Below are positions 17,532 to 26,385 of a stretch of DNA of 64,000 bases, piece by piece. The notes beneath the pieces were generated by a model, which was not told the DNA's origin, did no database searches, and saw nothing but the letters and a program-made list of their open reading frames with translations. Numbering within the stretch: position 1 is the stretch's first letter; the number at the start of each line of letters is the position of its first letter. Made by a program: the position numbers and the translations under genes. The stretch covers positions 27,339-91,338 of the forward strand of contig DAMBHY010000009.1 in the NCBI GenBank assembly GCA_032068765.1. Direction: 5' to 3'. The DNA comes from DAMBHY01 sp032068765 (GTDB taxonomy: Bacteria; Bacteroidota; Bacteroidia; Bacteroidales; Dysgonomonadaceae).

Positions 17532-18458
17532 TTATCCAATGATTTGCATTTCAAATAATTTGTCCAATTCTGGTTTTGATATTTTGATGTATCTTCCTTC
17601 TTTTATTTTGGGAATATTGTGATACTTAATGTAATGGTATAAGGCGTCACGCGTTAAGTCATATTTTTGTATAGCCTCTTCAACGCTGTAATATTCCGGC
17701 TTTACATATCCTTTTGCTGTATCAAAGTGAGTTTGTGAATAAAAGACATTACACCCTTCCTTTTTCTTCGGGATAATGTTTTCGGAAACAAAAGAATAAA
17801 TGGCTGCTTTAGTGAGTTTGTATTTTTCCTGTAACTGTTCTACACTATACCAATTTTCAATTTCAAGTGAACTATGACCGTTTTTGCTTTCAAAATAACG
17901 GTCAATATGCTTTTTACTAAAATAAGACTTTCCTCTACTCAAGGTTTTCGGGATATTATTCTCTCTTGCAACTTTATAAATCCAGGACTCCTTCACATTA
18001 AACTTATCCTTTATTTCCGAAATGGTATAAAAGTCAGTCATGGGTTTCTGTTCTTTTGTTGGTCGAGCTCTATATGGTTCCGGATCATCGAATAACGCGT
18101 CTATATCCTCTCGGCGAATAAAAGTTTTCCCATTGGTTTGAAAAGCAGACAATATACCACTATGCAAATAACGATAAATTGTCGTCCGTCCAACGCTTAA
18201 CAGAAATGCTGTTTCGGAAACGGTAAGAAACTCTTTGTTCTTTATTACTTCATATTTCTCACTTATTTGCTCAATTCGATGCATGGTTCGATACCCGATT
18301 GCATTCAGGGCATATTTTTTCCCCCGTTCGTCTTTTTTTGCTTGTTTATAGGCTTTGGAATTACAGCTATGGGAACAATAACGAGTTGTCGTAGTTTTCG
18401 CTATAAACAACCGGTTACACCATTCGCATTTTTTCTGAATTTCTAAATTTGAGCTCAT
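17532..18458 (-). CDS. Multi-HTH regulator with N-terminal zinc-binding motif
   Basis: 308 residues. A short Cys4 motif lies at residues 11-32 (C11, C14, C28, C32; RYCSHSC). Four consecutive excisionase-like HTH repeats follow: LTVSETAFLLSVGRTTIYRY, YTISEIKDKFNVKESWIYK, YSVEQLQEKYKLTKAAIYSF and YSVEEAIQKYDLTRDALYHY. Four DNA-binding units in one chain suggest binding to an array of sites, and four 10-bp phased boxes are found 17-53 bp upstream of its start. It is operonic with the integrase. Likely a regulator or directionality factor of the element. Confidence 0.8.
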   Translation of the reverse strand: MSSNLEIQKKCEWCNRLFIAKTTTTRYCSHSCNSKAYKQAKKDERGKKYALNAIGYRTMHRIEQISEKYEVIKNKEFLTVSETAFLLSVGRTTIYRYLHSGILSAFQTNGKTFIRREDIDALFDDPEPYRARPTKEQKPMTDFYTISEIKDKFNVKESWIYKVARENNIPKTLSRGKSYFSKKHIDRYFESKNGHSSLEIENWYSVEQLQEKYKLTKAAIYSFVSENIIPKKKEGCNVFYSQTHFDTAKGYVKPEYYSVEEAIQKYDLTRDALYHYIKYHNIPKIKEGRYIKISKPELDKLFEMQIIG

Positions 18459-18474
18459 AATTTATCCCTATTTT

Positions 18475-18510
18475 TGTTTCATATTGTTTCACCTTGCTTC
18501 AATATGTTCT
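18475..18510. promoter_or_regulatory. Four helically phased TGTTTC-like boxes upstream of the multi-HTH gene
   Basis: Hexamers begin at exactly 10-bp steps: TGTTTC at 18475, TGTTTC at 18485, TGCTTC at 18495 and TGTTCT at 18505. One helical turn of spacing puts all on the same DNA face. The array sits directly above the start of a protein with four HTH repeats, which suggests self-binding. Confidence 0.5.
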
Positions 18511-18639
18511 AATCATACACTATCTATGAATATAAATACAGCTGAAACGATTTTTTCGTAACTGCGGTACAAATACGGTACAAAAATAGGCATAACATAT
18601 CATATTATCAAATAATAATGATAATTTAAGAGAAAAATA

Positions 18640-18662
18640 AAACCGCTAATTAATAGCGGTTT
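18640..18662 (-). terminator. Rho-independent terminator downstream of mnmE
   Basis: A nine-bp stem (AAACCGCTA / TAGCGGTTT) with a five-base loop is followed on the minus strand by TATTTTTCTC. It lies 43 bp beyond the mnmE stop. It probably ends mnmE transcription before the mobile element. Confidence 0.75.
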
Positions 18663-18704
18663 ATGATATTTTCCCACATTTATAAATCAATGATATACAG
18701 TGAT

Positions 18705-20159
18705 TTACTTGCCGATGCAAAATTTGCTGAAAATATTCCCCAATATTTCGTCAGTAGTTATCTGTCCAGTGATCTCACCTAAATAAAACATGCATTCACG
18801 AATATCTTGAGAGAGGAAGTCTCCAGTTATTCCTATTTCCAACCCATCTTCTACACGATGAATTGCTTCCAACGCACGGGAAAGCATATCCATATGTCGG
18901 ATATTTGTTACAATCACATCATTGTTCCCAATCGCCGGAATTTCTGCTTGTTTTAATAATAGTTTTTGAAGTCGTGTAATATCATTATTGTCTTGGGATG
19001 AGATTGTTAAGATATTTTCAGTCAAGTAAGGTTGTAATGATGCAACTTTATTATCAATTTCCTTTTCTGTTAGTTTATCCGCTTTATTCAATATTGATAT
19101 TGAATGTGTGTTTTTAAACATCGGCAACAGTTTCTCTGATAACTTTTTTACCTCATCTGCTGAACTTGTAATATCAATTACCCACAAAATGATTGTTGCA
19201 TGCTCTATTTTCTTAAATGTACGCTCAATACCTAATGATTCTATCGCATCAGTGGTTTCTCTGATACCTGCGGTATCAATAAAACGAAACATTATTCCAT
19301 TAATATTTACGGTATCTTCAATCACATCGCGAGTAGTACCATGGATATCTGAAACGATGGCTTTTTCCTCCTTAAGAAAAGCGTTGAGTAACGTGGATTT
19401 ACCGGCATTGGTTTCTCCGATAATTGCAACGGGAATTCCATTTTTAATGACATTCCCCAATTGAAAAGAAGAAACCAACTTTTCTATTTCAGTACGAATT
19501 TCAACAGTCAATTCACACAATTTCTCCCGATTTGCGAATTCCACATCTTCCTCCGAGAAATCCAACTCCAATTCGATAAGCGACACAAACTGCAATAATT
19601 TCGCACGCAATTCGTTAAGCATCGTAGCAAATCCTCCACGCATTTGATTCATTGCTACATGATGTGCAGCTTTGGAGGTAGAAGAAATTAAATCAGCTAC
19701 TGCTTCCGCCTGACTTAAATCAAACTTACCGTTTTTGAAACCGCGCCGAGTAAACTCACCGGGTTGTGCCAAATTCGCTCCTTTTGAAAGAAGCAACCGC
19801 ATGAGCTGCTGTTGAATATACACAGACCCGTGGCAAGATATTTCCACACTATCTTCTCCTGTGAAGGAATGCGGTGCACGAAACAGCGAAACCAACACCT
19901 CATCCAGCACCTCATCATCTTCAATAATTTTACCAAAGTGAATGGTGTTTGCTTTTTGTTCTGCAAGTTTCTTTCCTGAAGGAGATTGAAAAACGCTATC
20001 TACCAATTCAAAACAACCTTCTCCCGAAAGGCGAATGACGGCGATAGCCCCCATTCCTGGAGCAGTAGATATCGCGGTGATGATATTCCTTTCCCCTACC
20101 CCTGTATCTCCTAAAAAGGATTGGGAAAAGGGAGCGCTTGTATTACTATAATTATTCAT
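18705..20159 (-). CDS. mnmE: tRNA modification GTPase MnmE (TrmE)
   Basis: 484 residues. MnmE with MnmG makes the cmnm5U34/nm5U34 wobble modification of tRNAs in the cytoplasm. The N-terminal tetrahydrofolate-binding domain starts at IITAISTAPGMGAIAVIRLSG. The G domain has GETNAGKST near residue 250, DTAGIRE and NKAD, and the chain ends in the invariant CIGK with its formyl-transferring cysteine. Odd point: about 25 residues (SAPFSQSFLGDTGVGERN and neighbours) precede the usual start. They look like a translated copy of an intergenic repeat and not like MnmE. ATG at 20157-20159 is the only start codon seen in frame upstream of the conserved region. The mobile element lies at its 3' end. Confidence 0.97.
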   Translation of the reverse strand: MNNYSNTSAPFSQSFLGDTGVGERNIITAISTAPGMGAIAVIRLSGEGCFELVDSVFQSPSGKKLAEQKANTIHFGKIIEDDEVLDEVLVSLFRAPHSFTGEDSVEISCHGSVYIQQQLMRLLLSKGANLAQPGEFTRRGFKNGKFDLSQAEAVADLISSTSKAAHHVAMNQMRGGFATMLNELRAKLLQFVSLIELELDFSEEDVEFANREKLCELTVEIRTEIEKLVSSFQLGNVIKNGIPVAIIGETNAGKSTLLNAFLKEEKAIVSDIHGTTRDVIEDTVNINGIMFRFIDTAGIRETTDAIESLGIERTFKKIEHATIILWVIDITSSADEVKKLSEKLLPMFKNTHSISILNKADKLTEKEIDNKVASLQPYLTENILTISSQDNNDITRLQKLLLKQAEIPAIGNNDVIVTNIRHMDMLSRALEAIHRVEDGLEIGITGDFLSQDIRECMFYLGEITGQITTDEILGNIFSKFCIGK

Positions 20160-20169
20160 ATTTGTCTAG

Positions 20170-20518
20170 TCTCTTTTTACTTTTTCAGTTATTAAATTCA
20201 CGATATTCTCAGTATCAAACAAAACGCGCTCATTGGTGTATCTGAACACTTTTATACCTAATATTGAACATCTTTGCTTTTGTCGTATTCAAATTGTTAT
20301 AAAAATTATGACATCTACCATCAACTTCAATAACTAACTTCGTTGGATGACAATAAAAATCTGCCACAAAATAAAGAATTGGATGCTGTCTTCTAAAAAC
20401 TCACATTAAATTATTTTTTTATTACTTAGAAATTCCCATAAGTGTTGTCAGCATCAGTTTGATTATTTCTTAATTCTTTAACAACCTGAAACAATATAGG
20501 AACTGCTCCATAAAACAT
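20170..20518 (-). pseudogene. Frameshifted DUF559 (Vsr-like) endonuclease-domain gene
   Basis: Three reading-frame segments on the minus strand reconstruct one DUF559 protein. They are an N-terminal part from ATG at 20516-20518 (VVKELRNNQTDAD), a middle part (RRQHPILYFVADFYC then KLVIEVDG) and a C-terminal part (GIKVFRYTNERVL) ending at 20170. The middle holds the family core D...E-x-D of the PD-(D/E)XK nuclease fold. Stops and frameshifts separate the parts, so it is decayed. It fills the gap between mnmE and the nucleoside kinase. Confidence 0.75.
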
Positions 20519-20564
20519 TGAGCGTAACATAAGCTAAAGTTGCGTTTAGGAACTTTAGAGGCAA

Positions 20565-22229
20565 TTAATACCTAAAGCTACTTCCTCCCAAAAACTCGCG
20601 AAGAAGAGACGTTGGTGGCAATTCTCTATCGGGAATATAGTTGAAGTAACTTAAGAACTTGAGCAGACGATGTGCTTCTGCATACTCTGGAGCTGTGCGT
20701 GGAACTCGTTGTAGAACTGGTTCGGCATGTTTTCTAATAGCGGATAGTTCGTAAATCATAGCAGAATTGAACATCACATCCGCATTTTCTTGAAACGGAA
20801 AAATCCATTTGTATTCGCCTCGCAATACACTTTCCCAACGTGATAAAGTATCTACACCGGAATATCCTCTGTAACGATAGTCTCGCACTAATCGGCGAAG
20901 CAGACGATTATCGGAAGCTGGTATCCAGTTGTGGTTATCCAGAGAGATCGCAGTCAATGCAGAAACATATATATGGAATTTCTTTTCGCGTGAAATATTA
21001 ACCGTAAGTTGAGGATTAAGAGCATGAATTCCTTCCACAATAAAAATAGTATTATCCGTCATGCGGATACGATTATTGCGATACTCCCGCTTGCCTGTGA
21101 TGAAATTATATGAAGGAAGTTCAACTTCATTACCATCGAAAAGCGCAAGGAGATGACTTTCTAGCAAAGGCAAATCGAGCGCATAAAGAGATTCGTAATC
21201 TTTTTCCCCAAACTCGTCAAGCGGCGTATTATCTCTTTCCACAAAATAGTCGTCGAGTGACAACCCGATGGGCGACAATCTTTCTACGCGCAATTGCACT
21301 TCCAATCGTTTGCGGAATGTGGTTTTTCCTGACGAAGAAGGACCCGAAATCAATACCAATCTTAAACCATCCTCAAATTTCTTTGAGATTTCGTCCGCTA
21401 TCTCCGTTATTTGTTTTGCTTGATAAGCTTCGGCTACCTGTATCACTTCGGATATTCTTCCGTCAATATTTGCTTTATTGAGGTCACCTACATTATAAAG
21501 GTTACTGATTTTCAAGAACTCCAGATGCTCTTTGTAAACGCTCATCAACTTGGGTTGCTCTGTTACAGGAGCCAGCATCGTAGGATTGAAACGCATTGGA
21601 ACCTGAAGGATAAATCCGCCATTATAACGATGAATTTCAAATAACTGTATATAGCCAGTAGAAGGTGTCAAACAACCATAATAATAATCCAGATAGTCAT
21701 CAAGCATGAAATAGTGCGCGTACAATAAATCGGAAGTTTCCAAAAGCAGTGCTTTATCTTCCTGACGACATTCACGGAAAAGCCGGACAACATTTTTCGT
21801 CTCGTCTTCCATTTCCTGAAAAGAGAAATCTGCATCAACAATTTCGCGCATGCGCCTGCGAATCTCAGCCAAAGTGTTATCCGAGACCTTCTCAGGTGCA
21901 TCAATTTCGAAATAAAATCCATATTCAACGGGATGTTCCAAAAACGTCTCGGAATCAGGAACGACATCGTTTACGGCTTTTGCAAGTATAAAACACAATG
22001 AGCGAATATATGTGCGCATAGCAGATGAATTGCTTATATCTACAAACTCCACGCGTTTAGGACGGTAGACCCTATAAGCAAGTGATTCCGTTTTGTTATT
22101 CACTTTAGCATTAGCAATAAGATAAGGCTTCTTTACACCAAAAATATCAATCATTTCCGCTACGGATGTTCCCATCGGAATTTCTTTCTCACTGTCGGTG
22201 TTTACACAATATATTTTGACTGTCTCCAT
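20565..22229 (-). CDS. TGS-domain nucleoside (uridine-kinase-like) kinase
   Basis: 554 residues. Residues 1-65 form a TGS domain like that of threonyl-tRNA synthetase, and the following segment has the TGS/SAD-like layout (AYRVYRPKRVEFVDIS). The C-terminal half is a uridine kinase/phosphoribulokinase-type P-loop domain: Walker A SGPSSSGKTTF near residue 295, then LDDYFVERD and a later IFIVEGIHALNP. This fused architecture is characteristic of Bacteroidota and Firmicutes nucleoside kinases; the exact substrate is not fixed by sequence. It is divergent from the SUI1 gene, with the intergenic promoter at 22313. Confidence 0.85.
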   Translation of the reverse strand: METVKIYCVNTDSEKEIPMGTSVAEMIDIFGVKKPYLIANAKVNNKTESLAYRVYRPKRVEFVDISNSSAMRTYIRSLCFILAKAVNDVVPDSETFLEHPVEYGFYFEIDAPEKVSDNTLAEIRRRMREIVDADFSFQEMEDETKNVVRLFRECRQEDKALLLETSDLLYAHYFMLDDYLDYYYGCLTPSTGYIQLFEIHRYNGGFILQVPMRFNPTMLAPVTEQPKLMSVYKEHLEFLKISNLYNVGDLNKANIDGRISEVIQVAEAYQAKQITEIADEISKKFEDGLRLVLISGPSSSGKTTFRKRLEVQLRVERLSPIGLSLDDYFVERDNTPLDEFGEKDYESLYALDLPLLESHLLALFDGNEVELPSYNFITGKREYRNNRIRMTDNTIFIVEGIHALNPQLTVNISREKKFHIYVSALTAISLDNHNWIPASDNRLLRRLVRDYRYRGYSGVDTLSRWESVLRGEYKWIFPFQENADVMFNSAMIYELSAIRKHAEPVLQRVPRTAPEYAEAHRLLKFLSYFNYIPDRELPPTSLLREFLGGSSFRY

Positions 22230-22312
22230 ATTATCTTTAATTTGGCATTGTTTTTTCCAAAACTCAAATTTATAAAATATTTCAACATCTCTGATTATTG
22301 GGAGAAATTAGC

Positions 22313-22320
22313 TATCTTTG
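22313..22320 (+). promoter_or_regulatory. Bacteroides-type -7 element for the SUI1-addA operon
   Basis: TATCTTTG matches TAnnTTTG. The -33 element is weak. Transcription would start near 22327, which excludes the TTG at 22322 as start codon and supports ATG at 22346. Confidence 0.5.
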
Positions 22321-22345
22321 ATTGAGCGAAAAAGATACTAAAGTT

Positions 22346-22690
22346 ATGAACGATTGGAAAAAAAGACTGGATATCGTATATTCTACCAACCCTGATTTTC
22401 ATTACCAGCAAGAAGACGAGGAAATTCAAGAATCTGTTGACAAAGGGAAACAACTACTGCATATTTCATTGGACAAAAGAAATCGAAAAGGCAAAGCAGT
22501 GACACTGATTACCGGCTTTACTGGTTCGGAAGAAGAACTTGAAGATTTGGGAAAACTTCTGAAATCCAAATGTGGTGTGGGAGGTTCAGCAAAGGATGGC
22601 GAAATCATCGTTCAGGGAGACAAACGACAAAAAGTTCTGACTATATTGCAACAGGAAGGCTATGCAAAATCGCGAATCATCGGCAGCTAA
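22346..22690 (+). CDS. SUI1/YciH-family translation initiation factor-like protein
   Basis: 114 residues from ATG at 22346 (MNDWKKRLDIVYSTNPDF). The C-terminal SUI1 domain includes RKGKAVTLITGF, LGKLLKSKCGVGGSAKDG and IIVQGDKR, all classic for bacterial YciH/eIF1 relatives. The family checks initiation codon choice in eukaryotes; the bacterial role is less clear. Its end overlaps the next gene's start by 29 bp, so the two are co-translated or coupled. Confidence 0.88.
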   Translation: MNDWKKRLDIVYSTNPDFHYQQEDEEIQESVDKGKQLLHISLDKRNRKGKAVTLITGFTGSEEELEDLGKLLKSKCGVGGSAKDGEIIVQGDKRQKVLTILQQEGYAKSRIIGS

Positions 22691-25600
22691 TCATTCTCTG
22701 GAACTCATTCGCGCGTCAGCGGGATCAGGTAAAACACATCATCTCACCGGCGCGTACATTCGCCTGCTATTTGAATCACCGGACGCTTATCGTCACATAC
22801 TTGCCGTAACTTTTACCAACAAAGCAACAGAAGAAATGAAGTCGCGCATCTTGCAAGAACTGAATAATCTTGCAATAGGTGACAAATCAGATTATCTGAA
22901 AGATTTGATGCGTACGCGCCAACTTTCGGAAGAGCAAATAAGAAATTACGCGCGTCAGATATTGCAATATATTCTTCACGATTATTCGGCTTTTTCAATT
23001 TCCACTATCGATGGATTTTTTCAACGTGCCATGCGCTCATTTACACGCGAAATGGGTTTGTCAGGTGGATATAACATCGACCTCAACCAAGATTCCACGT
23101 TGACAGAAATTATCGATTTGATGCTTTTTGAGCTGGATAAAAGTAAGAACAAAGTTTTGTCTAACTGGCTGTTGGAATTTATGAAGCAGGAGGTTGCCAA
23201 CGGTAAATCATGGGACATCAAGAAAAGCATCGCCAATCTTGCCAAACAAATATTTAACGAAACATACAAAACACTCACCGAAGAAGAAAAGAAAGTCATC
23301 GAAGATAAATCTGAACTTTTTGCCTATCGCAAGAAAATGCGTGATATAGTAAATGAGTTCGAAAGCAACTTGAAAGAGATGGCTTTACGTGGTCTTACAT
23401 TAATGGATGAACACGGACTATCTCATGAAGATTTCAAGTACGGAAAAAATTCTGGCGTTTCCATTCTTCATAAACACAAAACTGGTATTGCAGAACCTCC
23501 CGGAACACGCTTTTATAATCTGCGCAATAATATTGACGCATGGTTTACCAAAAATTGTGAGAAGGAAAGCATTTTCAGAGAAGTTTATAAATCGGGACTT
23601 AACGATATTTTCTGCGAAATTTGTGAATTTTACGGCAACCACCTCGTGGAATATCAAAGCGCTAAAGAGATATTAAATTATTTCTTCACTCTAGGAATTT
23701 TGAGTGATATACAACGCCGACTGACGGATTATCAAAAAGAAAAGAATACGCTTTTTCTTTCTGACACAACTGAATTGCTCAACCAAATCATCAAAGATGA
23801 TGAAACGCCTTTCGTGTATGAAAAACTGGGAACAAGATTTCATCATTTTATGATTGACGAGTTTCAGGATACATCGAATATGCAGTGGCGAAATTTCCGT
23901 CCGTTACTAAAGGAAAGTCTTGGCTACAACAGATTCAATTTGATTGTGGGTGATGTTAAACAAAGTATTTATCGCTGGCGAAATACTGACTGGAAATTAC
24001 TGGAAGAAAAGGTCGGAATCGATTTTAAAAACAACGCCATCACCGAACTGGCACTCGAAATCAACTGGAGAAGCGACAGACATATTATTGATTTTAACAA
24101 TGCTTTTTTCCGGCAAGGCACAGTTCTTCTACAGCAACAATTTAATGAATCCCTTAATCCTGAAGAGGGAGAGTTTGACAATAAGCTTCTGGATGCTTAC
24201 CGACACGTTTATCAACACGTACCGGAGAATAAAGCAACGGACAAAGGCTATATTTCTTTCGAATTCATAGAAGAAATGCCCGATCTAAAGTTTGATGAGA
24301 TTGTAGCGAAAAGAATTCCATTGGAGATAGAGAAACTGCAGGACAATGGATTTCAATTGCAGGATATTGCCATTCTTGTCCGCACTGGTGCAGAAGCCGT
24401 CTTGGTAGCGGAGACATTACTTCAATATGCAGCGGAACATTCTGATTCAAAATACAAGTACGATTTTATTTCTAACGAAGCTTTGCTGTTGAGCAGTGCG
24501 CAAAGTGTGAAAACGGCGATTGCATTACTACGTTACTATCAAAATCGTAAGGATGCAAAAAATAAGATGATAGCCATTCATGAATTTTATCGTCTTATGG
24601 AAGAAGCTGCTTCCGAAACAAATATTGCCTCCTTCAAAGTAGGTGATGAATTGGAATTTCCCGAAGAATTCCGAACAGAAATAGAAACACTGGACAATCG
24701 CCCGTTGTATGAAATGATGGAGCGCTTTTTCGGTCTTATTTCGGAATACGTTTCAGAGTCAGACAGCGCGTATATTCAGTCTTTTATGGACAGTGTTTTG
24801 AAGCTCAGCACTCAGTCGTCAACCGATATTTATCATTTTCTGAATTGGTGGGACACGGAAGGCAAATCGAAAAAACTATTTCTCCCACAAAATCAGAACG
24901 CCATCCGCATCCTCACTATTCACATATCAAAAGGTTTGGATTTCGGTGTAGTTTTGCTCCCTTTTCTCACATGGAATTTCGATCATGTTCACGAAACAAT
25001 TTTATGGTGCAGACCAAAAGTCGAGCCGTTTAATGAAATTCCGATTGTGCCTATTAGGTATTCCTCGTCGCTTGCAAATACCATTTTTGTGGATGAATAT
25101 TTTGAAGAAAAATTGTATGCTTATATCGACAATCTCAATCTGCTCTACGTGGCTTTCACTCGTGCGAAACATCAGTTGATTGGATTTGCCAAAAAGAATA
25201 AGAAACCAAAATCCATTTCAAATGTAGGAGATTTGATTTGGGCTGTGATTCACCAACAAAACAATGAAAATACGAATGGAGAAAGTCTCATTTCTCTTAC
25301 CGATTATTTTTCCGAAGAAAATAATTTGTTCGAGTTTGGAAATTCTATTTACATCAAAGAAGATAAAGAAAAGAAAGTAGCTTCTGAACTTATCAATCCG
25401 GGAAAATGGCAGAGCACTTCGTACGACGACCGACTGAGAATACAACTCAACAGTATCGGGTATTTTACTGATGATGGAAGCCGCAACAAAGGAAAACTGA
25501 TGCACGATATTATGATGAATATTATCAGATTTGAAGACATCGACAATGCCGTAAAAGAGAAAGTTTTGAGCGGAGAACTCGAGGAAGAAGAGGAAACTGA

Positions 25601-25901
25601 TATAAAGGATATAATTACCGAATTGCTGCAACTAGATGAAGTGAAAGACTGGTATTCCGGCAAATACGATGTATTGAATGAAACACAGATACTTCATCCG
25701 ACTTTCGGACTTTCGCGTCCAGATCGTGTAATGCTTGGAAATAATGAAGTGATAATTGTGGATTACAAGTTTGGCGAAATTGAGGAAAACAAGCATTTGA
25801 AGCAAGTAGCATATTACAAGAGATACATAGAAGAGATGGGATATCAGAACGTGTCGGGATATCTGCTATATGCACATAACAAGAAAGTTGTCAAAATATA
25901 G
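22662..25901 (+). CDS. AddA-like UvrD helicase with C-terminal PD-(D/E)XK nuclease
   Basis: 1079 residues. Superfamily 1 helicase motifs: Walker A ASAGSGKT at residues 18-25, motif Ia AVTFTNKA, DEFQD near residue 397, the GDVKQSIYRWR block, HISKGLDFGVVLLPF and YVAFTRAK near the end of the motor. The last 80 residues contain RPDRVM and VIIVDYKFG, the PD-(D/E)XK nuclease core of AddA/RecB-type enzymes. It processes double-strand breaks for RecA-dependent repair. The AddB partner is not in the window. A start within the preceding gene gives a 29-bp overlap, and the catalytic P-loop begins soon after, so no later start fits. Confidence 0.92.
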   Translation: MQNRESSAANHSLELIRASAGSGKTHHLTGAYIRLLFESPDAYRHILAVTFTNKATEEMKSRILQELNNLAIGDKSDYLKDLMRTRQLSEEQIRNYARQILQYILHDYSAFSISTIDGFFQRAMRSFTREMGLSGGYNIDLNQDSTLTEIIDLMLFELDKSKNKVLSNWLLEFMKQEVANGKSWDIKKSIANLAKQIFNETYKTLTEEEKKVIEDKSELFAYRKKMRDIVNEFESNLKEMALRGLTLMDEHGLSHEDFKYGKNSGVSILHKHKTGIAEPPGTRFYNLRNNIDAWFTKNCEKESIFREVYKSGLNDIFCEICEFYGNHLVEYQSAKEILNYFFTLGILSDIQRRLTDYQKEKNTLFLSDTTELLNQIIKDDETPFVYEKLGTRFHHFMIDEFQDTSNMQWRNFRPLLKESLGYNRFNLIVGDVKQSIYRWRNTDWKLLEEKVGIDFKNNAITELALEINWRSDRHIIDFNNAFFRQGTVLLQQQFNESLNPEEGEFDNKLLDAYRHVYQHVPENKATDKGYISFEFIEEMPDLKFDEIVAKRIPLEIEKLQDNGFQLQDIAILVRTGAEAVLVAETLLQYAAEHSDSKYKYDFISNEALLLSSAQSVKTAIALLRYYQNRKDAKNKMIAIHEFYRLMEEAASETNIASFKVGDELEFPEEFRTEIETLDNRPLYEMMERFFGLISEYVSESDSAYIQSFMDSVLKLSTQSSTDIYHFLNWWDTEGKSKKLFLPQNQNAIRILTIHISKGLDFGVVLLPFLTWNFDHVHETILWCRPKVEPFNEIPIVPIRYSSSLANTIFVDEYFEEKLYAYIDNLNLLYVAFTRAKHQLIGFAKKNKKPKSISNVGDLIWAVIHQQNNENTNGESLISLTDYFSEENNLFEFGNSIYIKEDKEKKVASELINPGKWQSTSYDDRLRIQLNSIGYFTDDGSRNKGKLMHDIMMNIIRFEDIDNAVKEKVLSGELEEEEETDIKDIITELLQLDEVKDWYSGKYDVLNETQILHPTFGLSRPDRVMLGNNEVIIVDYKFGEIEENKHLKQVAYYKRYIEEMGYQNVSGYLLYAHNKKVVKI

Positions 25902-25913
25902 AAATATTAAATT

Positions 25914-26288
25914 ATGTGGAAAGACTTGTTATATGTTGGATTAGGTGGTGGCATCGGTAGCATCGCACGGTACCTTACCTCGCACCTTTCTACTCAGTTT
26001 TTCAAAAATGATTGGTTCTTTATGGGAACATTCACCGTAAATATTCTTGGATGTTTTTTGATAGGACTGCTGTCGGGCTGGTTGTTGGCAAAATCAGGCG
26101 ATACCGACGCCTATAGAGTACTTTTCATAGTTGGCTTTTGCGGAGGATTTACTACATTTTCCACTTTTGCCAACGAAAATTTAAAACTTTTTCAATCGGG
26201 TAATTACTTTCTACTTGCGTCTTATCTTACAGCAAGTATTGTTTTGGGAATTGCGGCCGTTTGGTTGGGAATGCGATTAGTGAAGTAA
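25914..26288 (+). CDS. crcB: Fluoride channel CrcB/Fluc
   Basis: 124 residues with four membrane segments. The family signature includes GGGIGSIARYLTS near the N-terminus, TVNILGCFLIG, and GFCGGFTTFSTFANE with the conserved phenylalanines of the fluoride pore. It functions as a dual-topology dimer in the inner membrane that exports fluoride. It begins 12 bp after the helicase stop and appears co-transcribed. No fluoride riboswitch was found in front of it. Confidence 0.95.
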   Translation: MWKDLLYVGLGGGIGSIARYLTSHLSTQFFKNDWFFMGTFTVNILGCFLIGLLSGWLLAKSGDTDAYRVLFIVGFCGGFTTFSTFANENLKLFQSGNYFLLASYLTASIVLGIAAVWLGMRLVK

Positions 26289-26344
26289 TTTCGAAATAAA
26301 ATATTTAGATACGCTGTAGATAGAATTTCGGTCGTTGTAGATAC

Positions 26345-26356
26345 GTAGCATGCTAC
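26345..26356. repeat. Short palindrome of an intergenic repeat type
   Basis: GTAGCATGCTAC is a perfect 12-bp palindrome inside the 97-bp gap between the convergent crcB and metallophosphoesterase genes. Together with nearby GTAGATACG it resembles a decayed copy of the GTAGAGACG-type hairpin seen at 43380. A terminator role is possible. Confidence 0.4.
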
Positions 26357-26385
26357 CTCATCAGTGACGAAGAGTTCAATTCTCA

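Noticed and set aside
25880..25913. Fluoride riboswitch before crcB
   Set aside because: Only 12 bp separate crcB from the upstream gene, with no room or structure for it.
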